NCBI RefSeq assembly: GCF_012516395.1
Contig: NZ_CP051206.1
Coordinates: 248,001 to 312,000, forward strand
Length of the DNA stretch: 64,000 bases
Direction: 5' to 3'
Origin: Dolichospermum flos-aquae CCAP 1403/13F
GTDB taxonomy: Bacteria > Cyanobacteriota > Cyanobacteriia > Cyanobacteriales > Nostocaceae
Under the pieces are notes generated by a model that was not told the DNA's origin, did no database searches, and saw only the letters and a program-made list of their open reading frames with translations. The first letter of the stretch is position 1. Each line of letters starts with the position of its first letter. Of the stretch, positions 7,917 through 16,343 are shown piece after piece. The translations under genes were made by a program, and so were the position numbers.

Positions 7917-9452
7917 ATGAGCAACACAGAAGTAGTCGTAATTGGTAGCGGTATTGGCGGATTGAGTTGCGCTGCACTCTTGGCACGCTATGGAATTGAT
8001 GTCACAGTAGTAGAAAGCCACTCCATTGCCGGTGGTGCGGCTCATGCTTTTGAACGCAATGGCTACAAGTTTGAGTCTGGACCTTCTTTATATTCTGGTT
8101 TATCTTATACCCCTTCACCTAATCCCTTACGTCAAGTTTTAGATGCTATTGGCGAAGATTTACCCTGCGTCAATTACAATACCTGGGGTTGTTATTTACC
8201 AGAAGGCTACTTTGATGCTCAAGTTGGTGCTGACCAATTCTGTGAAATATTGCAACAACTGCGGGGAGATAAAGCTGTAGCACAATGGCGCAAACTCCAG
8301 GAAATTATGACACCTTTGGGTAAGAGTGCCACTGCTCTCCCACCCTCTGCCTTACGCTACGATTTAGGTGCGGTGTTAACTATGGGTAAATTTGCCCCAG
8401 CTTTACTGCAACAGGCCGCTAACGTCATCAAATTAACAGGGTCTTTTTCTAACATTATTGATGGTGTAATCATAGATCCATTTATTCGTAACTGGTTAGA
8501 TTTGCTTTGCTTCCTGTTATCTGGATTACCCGCAGATGGGACAATTGCCGCAGAAGTGGCTTTCATGTTTGCAGATTGGTATCGTCCTCATGTGCAGTTA
8601 GATTATCCGATTGGGGGAAGTGGTGCATTAGTTGATGCACTGGTACGGGGGTTGACTAAACATGGTGGTAAGTTAGTTTTGAATGCTCATGTGGAGCAAG
8701 TTTTAGTAGAAAATAACCGTGCTGTCGGGGTACGTCTGCGGAGTGGTCAAGAAATCCGAGCCAGTAAAGCTGTTGTTTCTAATGCTTCTGTTTGGGATAC
8801 CCTCAAACTCATTCCTGAAGGTGCTTTACCTAAACGGTATGCAGAAAAGCAACAAGCAATACCTGAGTGTGATAGTTTTATGCACCTGCATTTAGGTATT
8901 GATGCAGCAGGATTGCCTGAAAATCTGGGTATTCACTACATTGTAGTTAACGATTGGGACAAAGGGGTAACTGCACCGCAAAATGTGGTAGTTGTATCTA
9001 TTCCTTCAGTTCTTGATTCGTCTTTAGCACCAGTGGGTAAGCACGTAATTCACGTTTATACTCCTGGTAATGAACCTTATGCTATTTGGCAAGGGAAAGA
9101 ACGCAATAGCGAAGAATATGCGTTGTTAAAACAAGAACGTGCAAAGGTGATGTGGCAAGCTTTAGAAAGAATTATTCCTGATATTCGTTCCCGTTGCGAA
9201 GTTAGTTTGGTAGGTACTCCCCTCACTCATGGGCGATTTTTGCGTCGTCATCATGGTAGTTATGGACCAGCTATAGCGGCAGGGAAGGGTTTATTTCCTG
9301 GTGGGAATACTCCTTTATCGGGGTTGTTGTGTTGTGGAGATTCGACTTTTCCGGGGATTGGGTTGCCGGCTGTGGCTGCTAGTGGGATGATTGTTGCTAA
9401 TACTATTGCGCCTGTGCAGCAACATTTACAATTACTCAGTGATATTTTTTAG
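7917..9452 (+). CDS. CrtISO/phytoene-desaturase-like FAD-dependent oxidoreductase
   Basis: A 511-residue flavoprotein. The dinucleotide-binding motif VVIGSGIGGLSCAALLARYG lies at residues 6-25. VVESHSIAGGAAHAFER follows, and C-terminal GLLCCGDSTFPGIGLPAVAA near 475 is the second FAD contact typical of the carotenoid isomerase/desaturase superfamily. It is related to CrtISO and retinol-saturase-like enzymes, so a carotenoid or isoprenoid substrate is likely, but the exact reaction cannot be read from sequence. A start 30 bases upstream (TTG) is possible; the ATG opening MSNTEVVVIGSG is preferred because the Rossmann motif normally begins within about ten residues. Confidence 0.8.
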   Translation: MSNTEVVVIGSGIGGLSCAALLARYGIDVTVVESHSIAGGAAHAFERNGYKFESGPSLYSGLSYTPSPNPLRQVLDAIGEDLPCVNYNTWGCYLPEGYFDAQVGADQFCEILQQLRGDKAVAQWRKLQEIMTPLGKSATALPPSALRYDLGAVLTMGKFAPALLQQAANVIKLTGSFSNIIDGVIIDPFIRNWLDLLCFLLSGLPADGTIAAEVAFMFADWYRPHVQLDYPIGGSGALVDALVRGLTKHGGKLVLNAHVEQVLVENNRAVGVRLRSGQEIRASKAVVSNASVWDTLKLIPEGALPKRYAEKQQAIPECDSFMHLHLGIDAAGLPENLGIHYIVVNDWDKGVTAPQNVVVVSIPSVLDSSLAPVGKHVIHVYTPGNEPYAIWQGKERNSEEYALLKQERAKVMWQALERIIPDIRSRCEVSLVGTPLTHGRFLRRHHGSYGPAIAAGKGLFPGGNTPLSGLLCCGDSTFPGIGLPAVAASGMIVANTIAPVQQHLQLLSDIF

Positions 9453-9488
9453 TAGCGATCGCTTATTGAGAGAGAAGGGAAAGGATAA

Positions 9489-9520
9489 GCGATAGCGAAG
9501 TGCCGCTGCAAGCAAATCGC
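9489..9520. repeat. Dispersed hairpin repeat (GCGATAGCGAAG family)
   Basis: The sequence GCGATAGCGAAGTGCCGCTG...AATCGC closely matches the one at 13607-13640. Both start GCGATAGCGAAG and end in TCGC, forming a stem-loop. This family is common in Nostocales intergenic DNA. Confidence 0.6.
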
Positions 9521-9582
9521 ATAATACTAATCTGTTGTATATTAGAATATCAATCATCACTGAAATATAAAGAGGTTAGACT

Positions 9583-12500
9583 GTGCCTAAAAATAGTAGA
9601 TCACCAAAACAACACCTGAACCCATTAGAAAAATGGCTGGCTTTAGAGTGGAATAGGCCGGAAAGATCCTACAATCCAGATGTCAGAGATTTTTTGGCAG
9701 GATTGCTTGATTATCCTAAAGATCATGTTGTCACAGAGGATGCAGCTGGAGGAGGGTATGCAGATATTAAGCTTTTAACCCATGAAAAAATTGCTTGGGT
9801 TGTGGGTGATTTAAAAAAAGATGATAAAGAACTGACTACAGAAACCGGACGACAAAAGCTATGGAATCAAAAGCGCAAATATGTTGAAGGTTTAACTCGC
9901 TATGTTGTATTTCTGACGGCTCACTATCTTTGGATTGTTATGCCAACAGGTGACGCTGTTCAAGAATTAGAAAATCCAATTTATTTATCTAATATTACTT
10001 TTGAAGAATTAAGAGAAACACTCAAATTTATTTCTTATTCACAAGCATCTCACAATAATCAATGGCAAACTTTTATTGAGGGAAACCTACCTTATATTTA
10101 TTTAAAACTTGATGCAAATGATACTTTAAATCAATTGCGGCGAGATTTACAAATTAGTTTTACAGAATTAAACGCTGCCGCAGAAGGTGTTATTGCAGAC
10201 TTAAGTAGAAATTATGAATATTTTAAGCAGCAAGAAAAAGAAGCTGAGGGCAATTTAGCATCTGCGACGACAGATAGTAGAGATCGAGCAATGATGCGCC
10301 TCAAGCGTAAATTTAATTTTGAAAGGCATTTATGTGAGGATATTTTACCCCAGTTTGAAGCTCAATATGGGCGAGAAATCAATGCAAAAGATAAACAAAC
10401 GCAAGAAAGAATTAAGGAGGCATTTGCAGCTGATTCTGTAGCTGTATTGATTGCACGAGTTTTATTTCTACGATTGGTAGAAGATTTGGGATTAACCAAT
10501 AGACGACGACTTTCTAATGGTGGTCCACAAGATTGGTCAGCGTTTGTTGATCACCTAATTGGAGATGCAAAGGCATTAGTAAAACTGGTTGCTGAGGATT
10601 TGGGGCGGCTGTATCATGAGCCATTTGAACAAAATGTGTTTGATTGGATTTATGAAACCAATGGAGCATTAAATGAAGCCTTACAACGTCTGATTCTCCG
10701 ATTTAATGCTTATGATTTTTCGGGTTTATCTGAAGAAATTTTAGGAGACATTTATCAAGCATTTTTACCTGCTGCTAAACGGAAACGCTTAGGAGAATTT
10801 TATACACCTCCGACCATTGTTGATTGGTTATTAGAACAAACAGTTTTCAGGCACGAAGAAGGAAAATTACTAGATCCATCTTGTGGCAGTGGTTCATTTC
10901 TCGTACGCTATGTTCATCGCTGTTTAGAAGATGCAAAAGCAAGAGGTTTAGATGTAGATTTTGTATTGCAAGAACTACAAAAAAATGTTTGGGGGTTTGA
11001 TCTGAATCCATTTGCTGCTTTTATCAGCCACTTTCAATTAATGTGGGCAATGATAAGATTTAAACCTTCTAGAAATCAAACAGATATTCCCAATATTTAT
11101 GTTTATAACTTAAACAGTTTGCTTCGGGATGATGATTTGGTTTCGATTTTAGGAGAAGATTTCTTATCTCCTGGATCATTGGAACGCGATCGCAGTCAGT
11201 GGAAATACATTCTCGGAAATCCGCCTTATATTCGTGCAGAACGGGTAAAATATGGCGAGGAAATGAAAGGACTATGGCAACAAGTCTGGGGACAAAATGC
11301 CGACACAGGTTTAGTTTTTCTCTATCGTTCTTTGACAAAATGGCTAGAACCGGGTGGTTTTTTAGGCATGGTGGTAAGTGGTGGCTATGCTAATTCAGAA
11401 GCAGCCGCAAAGGTTTGGAAACTTCTTTATCCCAGACAAAATGCAGCATTAAGAAAAATAGTTTGGCTAGAATTTGCTGGAAAACAGTGGGATGCAAATG
11501 TAATTCCGATGTTGTTAGTAATTGAAAAAACATCAGCCCAAGAAGATGATGAAATTGAAGTTTATGTTCCTTCTAATTGGGGTAAAAATGAGCAAGTATT
11601 GATTTTTACTTTTTTTGTGTTAATACAGGGTGGTTTACACCAACTAGCATCATTACTACTACAACAGGACTTACCTGTAAAAGTGCGATATGCAGATTTC
11701 TTTGATGCTAAAATTAGTCCAAGAATTACTGCTATTGATCCAAGTAATCCCACAGAAGGTTTGTGGGGAGATTATTTGTTGCCATTGCTGCATCCTCATG
11801 ATGTTCCAATATTAAAAAAACTTTATCCAAACGGTAATGGTGGAAAGGTTGTTGAGTTAAAAGAAGCCGTTGCAAAACAAACAAGTGGAAATAACCGCCC
11901 ATTTTGGTTCACTTACGGAATTCAGGTAGGTAAAAATGCACAAGTTACTGAAAGCTCTACAGGCAATCGTTCAATCCAAATACTTAAAGGTAGAAACTTG
12001 TCAATTGGTTGGTATGGAGAACCTGAAGGATGGATAAATCTTGAAGATGTTCAAAAACCTAGTATTTGGAGAGATAGGATACATTCAACATTTATAGCTG
12101 TTCCAACTCTTACAAAAGCATTATTTTCATCAGTTGTGTATACACAAGATATTGCCGCTCACAACACAGTAATTCTTGCGCTTCCTAAAATAGATGGACC
12201 TGCTGCCGAATCTATAGCTGCTTTTATTAATAGTAAGTTAGTACGTTTCTATTCTTTAATAAAAATGCGTACAGCAGTTCTAGAAGGTTCGTCACGGACT
12301 ACTATATATCCTCGAACTCTTGAAGCTTTACCCTGGGTGAGAAATTTACCCTCTGATATAGAACAGCAATTAGTAGATGGGTATAATAATCTAGCTCGTT
12401 TAGCTAGTATTGCCAGAAACAATCCCAATGAGTGGCTATTATCAGAAGTAGAAAAGCAAATTGTCACAAGTCGCTACAGGTTGAGCGATCGCCGTTTGGG

Positions 12501-12948
12501 TTTAAACTTTTCTAGCTGGAGTACAGAAGACGTATTAGCAGAAGAATTAACCTTGGATGGTAACTGTATTCGCGCAGATTTGTTTTCACTAGAACTGGTT
12601 GATGCTGATTTAGCAGAATTAGTTTATTTACTCTTAACTAATAGCACTGATGAAACTATTTCTAAGGCAACCATTCAAAAATTGAATGTGCCTCAAGATT
12701 ATACCACTTTGATGCAAAACTATCGCCAGCGATTTGCTGATTTTCAAGAAGTTGAATCCGATTTTTTCAATGCTCTTAACCAAATTGATGAAACTGTTTA
12801 CACCATGTTCAACATCACTGACAGAGAAAAAGATCATATTGAAAATCGTCTTGGTAGTTTCCCGTTAAACAAGTTACAACCTCGATATCCCTGGCAAACA
12901 GTTAGACCCCGATCCATAAAGGCATATACTGAAGATAGATTTGCATAA
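9583..12948 (+). CDS. Type IIG-like restriction-modification enzyme (Eco57I-type methylase)
   Basis: A 1121-residue protein with a GTG start preceded by an AGAGG Shine-Dalgarno. AdoMet motif I is LLDPSCGSGSFLV near residue 429, after LGEFYTPPTIVDWLLEQ. Catalytic motif IV is ILGNPPYIRAE near 542. These define an N6-adenine methylase of the Eco57I class. The C-terminal third, with ILKGRNLSIGWY and SSRTTIYPRTLEALPW, looks like a target-recognition domain. An N-terminal region with YADIKLL and VVGDLKKDDKEL may be a PD-(D/E)xK-type nuclease, which is inference. No separate restriction or specificity gene lies beside it, so it probably acts as a one-polypeptide system against foreign DNA. Several internal GATCGC sites follow host usage. 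Confidence 0.82.
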   Translation: MPKNSRSPKQHLNPLEKWLALEWNRPERSYNPDVRDFLAGLLDYPKDHVVTEDAAGGGYADIKLLTHEKIAWVVGDLKKDDKELTTETGRQKLWNQKRKYVEGLTRYVVFLTAHYLWIVMPTGDAVQELENPIYLSNITFEELRETLKFISYSQASHNNQWQTFIEGNLPYIYLKLDANDTLNQLRRDLQISFTELNAAAEGVIADLSRNYEYFKQQEKEAEGNLASATTDSRDRAMMRLKRKFNFERHLCEDILPQFEAQYGREINAKDKQTQERIKEAFAADSVAVLIARVLFLRLVEDLGLTNRRRLSNGGPQDWSAFVDHLIGDAKALVKLVAEDLGRLYHEPFEQNVFDWIYETNGALNEALQRLILRFNAYDFSGLSEEILGDIYQAFLPAAKRKRLGEFYTPPTIVDWLLEQTVFRHEEGKLLDPSCGSGSFLVRYVHRCLEDAKARGLDVDFVLQELQKNVWGFDLNPFAAFISHFQLMWAMIRFKPSRNQTDIPNIYVYNLNSLLRDDDLVSILGEDFLSPGSLERDRSQWKYILGNPPYIRAERVKYGEEMKGLWQQVWGQNADTGLVFLYRSLTKWLEPGGFLGMVVSGGYANSEAAAKVWKLLYPRQNAALRKIVWLEFAGKQWDANVIPMLLVIEKTSAQEDDEIEVYVPSNWGKNEQVLIFTFFVLIQGGLHQLASLLLQQDLPVKVRYADFFDAKISPRITAIDPSNPTEGLWGDYLLPLLHPHDVPILKKLYPNGNGGKVVELKEAVAKQTSGNNRPFWFTYGIQVGKNAQVTESSTGNRSIQILKGRNLSIGWYGEPEGWINLEDVQKPSIWRDRIHSTFIAVPTLTKALFSSVVYTQDIAAHNTVILALPKIDGPAAESIAAFINSKLVRFYSLIKMRTAVLEGSSRTTIYPRTLEALPWVRNLPSDIEQQLVDGYNNLARLASIARNNPNEWLLSEVEKQIVTSRYRLSDRRLGLNFSSWSTEDVLAEELTLDGNCIRADLFSLELVDADLAELVYLLLTNSTDETISKATIQKLNVPQDYTTLMQNYRQRFADFQEVESDFFNALNQIDETVYTMFNITDREKDHIENRLGSFPLNKLQPRYPWQTVRPRSIKAYTEDRFA

Positions 12949-13022
12949 ACGTATTGACTTGAGTGCATCCATATAAATTATCCTAAATTGTAGGGGCATG
13001 GTAAATCTGCCCTTGCAACTGA

Positions 13023-13832
13023 TTACACCCAATCAAAAGTTTTAGTAACCGCCTTCTTCCAAAGCCGATAACAACCTTCCCTCTCCACAGCATCCATCTT
13101 CGCTTCCCAAGTCTGATCCAAAAGCCAATTATCAGCTAACTCCTCCAGACTACTCCAGAAACCAGTCGCCAACCCAGCAGCATAAGCTGCCCCTAAAGCA
13201 GTAGTTTCTGATACCTGGGGACGAATCACTTGCACACCTAACACATCGCTTTGAAATTGCATTAGCAGGTTGTTATAAACCATCCCTCCATCTACCTTCA
13301 AAGCAGTTAAATTTACCTGCGCGTCTTCTCTCATCGCATCCAAAACTTCACGAGTCTGCCATGCTGTAGCTTCCAACACCGCACGGGCAATATGACCTTT
13401 ATTTGTGTAGCTAGTCATACCCACAATTACACCCCTAGCATCATTGCGCCAATAGGGAGCAAATAACCCAGAAAAAGCAGGGACAAAATAAACACCACCG
13501 TTATCTGTAACCGACATTCCGCACCCCCCAGTGTCACAATCGGTAATTTCGGATTTTTGAATACCTTTGATGATAATTTTGATACAAAATTGTTGGAATC
13601 TTAGGTGGCGATAGCGAAGCGCTGCTGCAAGCAGTTCGCCAATCTCAAATCCCCAAACGACCATTTTTCGTTGTGTGACAGTTTAGGGTGCGGAAGGTGG
13701 GTTGGTAACATCAGTGATATGCAAACCGCCTTCTGTACCACCTGTTAAATGCCAAATCAAAAAGGTGTCAATTGTGCTAAAAAGAGCATTACCATTCTCG
13801 GCTGCGGCTTTTAATCCTGTGGACGCAAATAT
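13023..13832 (-). pseudogene. glpK: glpK (glycerol kinase) pseudogene with internal deletion
   Basis: Two minus-strand fragments of glycerol kinase are visible. The upstream one (about 13700-13832) encodes [19 protein letters not shown] then [20 protein letters not shown], the N-terminal domain. The downstream one (13023-13517) encodes [20 protein letters not shown] through to a normal C-terminus with [15 protein letters not shown]. Roughly the first 130 residues and about 100 central residues are missing. A MITE-like element lies between the fragments. No active kinase can be made. The surviving C-terminal half is intact in frame, so decay is probably recent. Confidence 0.88.
13518..13695. 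mobile_element. MITE-like element at the glpK deletion junction
   Basis: About 178 bp bounded by inverted ends TTCCGCACCC (left) and GGGTGCGGAA (right). These continue as imperfect repeats containing TGTCACA/TGTGACA. It carries the internal hairpin repeat GCGATAGCGAAGCGCTGCTG...TTCGC at 13607-13640. There is no coding capacity and no clear target duplication, in keeping with a linked deletion of glpK. Confidence 0.7.
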
Positions 13833-14257
13833 TCCCGCTCTCGCTTTGACGCTACTTTTACAGGGGGATGAGGGTGAGAAATCATCTTTGCCGAAAAGGG
13901 AAGTTGGGGTGGTTGGGTAAGAATGGCTGAAAGCCTTATGATCTGTTTCTCTCTTCATTATACATTGCCTAAATTGACTCAAACTAAGCAATGTTTGAAA
14001 GGCATAAATACATGAATACTTTACAAAACTTTACGTCGTGCTAAATTTTGCGCGTATCTTGTCTTTACCCCATAATATCGGAAACTGCTGTAAAGCGATC
14101 GCTAAATCAACTCATAACAAATCAACTCATAACAATTCTATCCAGTTGTAGCGAGGCTAAAAACAATTACCAGTAGTATGGTCATTGCACTTACTTTTCT
14201 ATGTTTTGTGACCCCCGGACAAATTCCTTGCAGCCGGGGGTAACAGTGAGAATCTAA
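13833..14257. other. Gene-free region between glpK remnant and AAA ATPase
   Basis: No supported coding sequence. It contains two direct copies of AATCAACTCATAACA near 14103-14132 and one HIP1 site. A short hairpin (CCCCCGG...CCGGGGG at about 14212-14241), just past the AAA ATPase stop, could act as its terminator. Confidence 0.45.
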
Positions 14258-16111
14258 CTAAGCATGACGTTGACTGACTAAAACCTGATGAGAATATTCA
14301 AAATCATTATTAGTAATTCTGATATCAGCAGGATCTGTCTGTCCTTGCCCTCGGAAACGGCGAATAGCTTCCACAGCAGCTTGATTGCACAGCAATACTA
14401 AATCAGCGCCATTCCAGCCTTCTGTGACTTCAGACCAATATGTTAAATTCACGTCTAATAATGGTCGTCCCTGAGTATAGACCTGCAAAATATCTAAACG
14501 ACTGGCCAAATCAGGTAAATCTACTTTAAGTTGTAAATCTAACCTGCCCGCCCGTAATAACGCTGGGTCAAGAGCATCAGGACGGTTTGTCGCCCCAATG
14601 ACCAGAATACTTGCACCGACTTCTACACCATCTAACTCAGTTAATAATTGCCCTACTACCCGGTTACTCACGCCAGAATCACCACTGTAAGTTCCTCGTG
14701 CTGGGGCTAAGGTATCAATTTCATCAATAAATATCACACAGGGTTCTGCTTGTCGCGCCTTGGCAAATAATTCCCGCACTGCTTGTTCACTAGCGCCCAC
14801 CCAACGAGTCAGTAACTCTGGTCCGTTGACACCAATAAAATTAGCCCTGGCCTGGGAAGCCACAGCCTTGGCTAATAAAGTTTTGCCAGTTCCCGGAGGA
14901 CCCCATAGCAAAATCCCCTTGGGAGCTATAGCCTTAGTTTGTAGATAAAGTTCTGGATAAAGTAGCGCCCCTTCTACAGATTCTCGCAGGGTTTGCTTAA
15001 TATTCTCTAAACCACCAATATCATCCCAAGCAACTTGGGGAACTTCAACTTCCACACTGCGAAGTACAGCTGGTTTGATTTCCTTTAGTCCCTGCAAAAA
15101 ATCAGTTTGAATAACCGTCATGTTTTCTGGCGCTTGCACCTCTATAGAAGGAACTTGACGACGCAAAGCTGTGTAAGCCGCCTTTTGACAAACGGCCTTC
15201 AAATCAGCCCCCACAAATCCCACCGCCCGCTCGGCGATAAAATCGAGGTCAACCGTGTTATCCAAGGGCATGGAACGGGTGAGAATTTGCAGGATTTCTT
15301 TGCGGCCGTTGATATCAGGAATGCGAAACTGCACTTCTCGGTCAAATCTTCCCGGTCGTCGCAGGGCTGGGTCAAGGTGGTCAGGGCGGTTGGTAGCCGC
15401 GAGAACAATCACCCCTGGGCTATGGGAAAAACCATCCATCAAGCCTAATAATTGGGCAACCAGACGCTTTTCAACTTCCCCTTCTACGGCACTGCGGTCT
15501 GGGGCGAGGCTATCAATTTCATCAATAAAAATAATACAGGGAGCATTTTTGGCGGCTTTTTCAAAGATACCGCGCAGTCTTTGTTCCGCTTCACCGTAAT
15601 ATTTACTGATGACTTCTGGACCGACAATGGCAATGTAGTTAACGCCCAGTTCTTCAGCTAAAGCCCGGGCGGTGAGAGTTTTACCGGTGCCTGGAGGACC
15701 AACCAACAGTACGCCATGGGTGGGTTCTAGTCCCAATTTGGCGAGGAGGTCAGGGCGTTTTAAAGGAATAGCAATCAGTTCCTTGAGTTCTTTAAGAATT
15801 TCGCTCAGTCCACCGATATCTTTAAGAGCAATACCTGAAGTAGGATCGGGAGGAACAACTGGATCTGAGGGACCTGCACCAGAAGCTGGGGGGGATTGAG
15901 TGTTCATCCGACTTGTACCCACATCATTACCCATACTGCCCATATTACCCCCCATATTACTGGTACGAGGGATATTTCCTGTTCTGGGAATACTGCTTAG
16001 GGGTCGGGAGTTAAACTGGACATTGGTCTTGATTTCTCCGTTTTCTGCTTTTTCTTCTAGAGCTTTTACCAGTTCCACTAACTGCTCAAATCCCTTGAAT
16101 AAATCACTCAT
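14258..16111 (-). CDS. Two-domain Cdc48-like AAA ATPase next to the gas-vesicle genes
   Basis: A 617-residue protein. A short N-terminal segment (MSDLFKGFEQLVELVKALEE) and an Asn/Gly/Met-rich linker lead to two AAA domains. Domain 1 has LLVGPPGTGKTLTARALA near residue 134 and IIFIDEIDSLAP near 192. Domain 2 has LLWGPPGTGKTLLAKAVA near 408 and VIFIDEIDTLAP near 466, each followed by an arginine-finger motif (RRPGRFDRE, LRAGRLDLQ). This is the Cdc48/VAT type that unfolds or remodels proteins. The frame extends upstream to 16213, but that part is derived from a MITE, so ATG 16111 is chosen. It lies on the same strand downstream of gvpW and the ArsA-like gene. A role in gas-vesicle assembly or turnover is inference. 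Confidence 0.85.
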   Translation of the reverse strand: MSDLFKGFEQLVELVKALEEKAENGEIKTNVQFNSRPLSSIPRTGNIPRTSNMGGNMGSMGNDVGTSRMNTQSPPASGAGPSDPVVPPDPTSGIALKDIGGLSEILKELKELIAIPLKRPDLLAKLGLEPTHGVLLVGPPGTGKTLTARALAEELGVNYIAIVGPEVISKYYGEAEQRLRGIFEKAAKNAPCIIFIDEIDSLAPDRSAVEGEVEKRLVAQLLGLMDGFSHSPGVIVLAATNRPDHLDPALRRPGRFDREVQFRIPDINGRKEILQILTRSMPLDNTVDLDFIAERAVGFVGADLKAVCQKAAYTALRRQVPSIEVQAPENMTVIQTDFLQGLKEIKPAVLRSVEVEVPQVAWDDIGGLENIKQTLRESVEGALLYPELYLQTKAIAPKGILLWGPPGTGKTLLAKAVASQARANFIGVNGPELLTRWVGASEQAVRELFAKARQAEPCVIFIDEIDTLAPARGTYSGDSGVSNRVVGQLLTELDGVEVGASILVIGATNRPDALDPALLRAGRLDLQLKVDLPDLASRLDILQVYTQGRPLLDVNLTYWSEVTEGWNGADLVLLCNQAAVEAIRRFRGQGQTDPADIRITNNDFEYSHQVLVSQRHA

Positions 16112-16156
16112 CAGATTCCTCCAAAAATTGACTCTAAAAAAACCATTGTTTCTGGC

Positions 16157-16323
16157 AATACCTTGTCCATTTTTTGTAGGTCGGGTTAAGCGACAGCGCA
16201 ACCCGACGCTCATGTTGGTTTATGGCTGATGCCTCCGGCGAGCGCAGGGATACGCCACACTTCGTGAACGTACCTCAACCCAACCTACAAATCAAGACTT
16301 TTTTCGATTTGGACAAGGTATTG
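16157..16323. mobile_element. MITE-like element with CAATACCTTGTCC ends
   Basis: The outer inverted ends are CAATACCTTGTCCA (16157 on) and GGACAAGGTATTG (to 16323). Inside these are a second pair, TTGTAGGTCGGGTT and AACCCAACCTACAA, and a hairpin GTCGGGTT...AACCCGAC. It lies between the AAA and ArsA-like genes. Its right half is repeated at 61207-61270. Confidence 0.7.
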
Positions 16324-16343
16324 TTCTTGGCTACATTATCCAC

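Noticed and set aside
16112-16213. 34-residue N-terminal extension of the AAA ATPase
   Set aside because: It is encoded by MITE sequence (16157-16323); the conserved protein begins at MSDLFKGF.
15107-16229. Several plus-strand frames over 100 codons
   Set aside because: All lie antisense to the AAA ATPase and show no family motifs.
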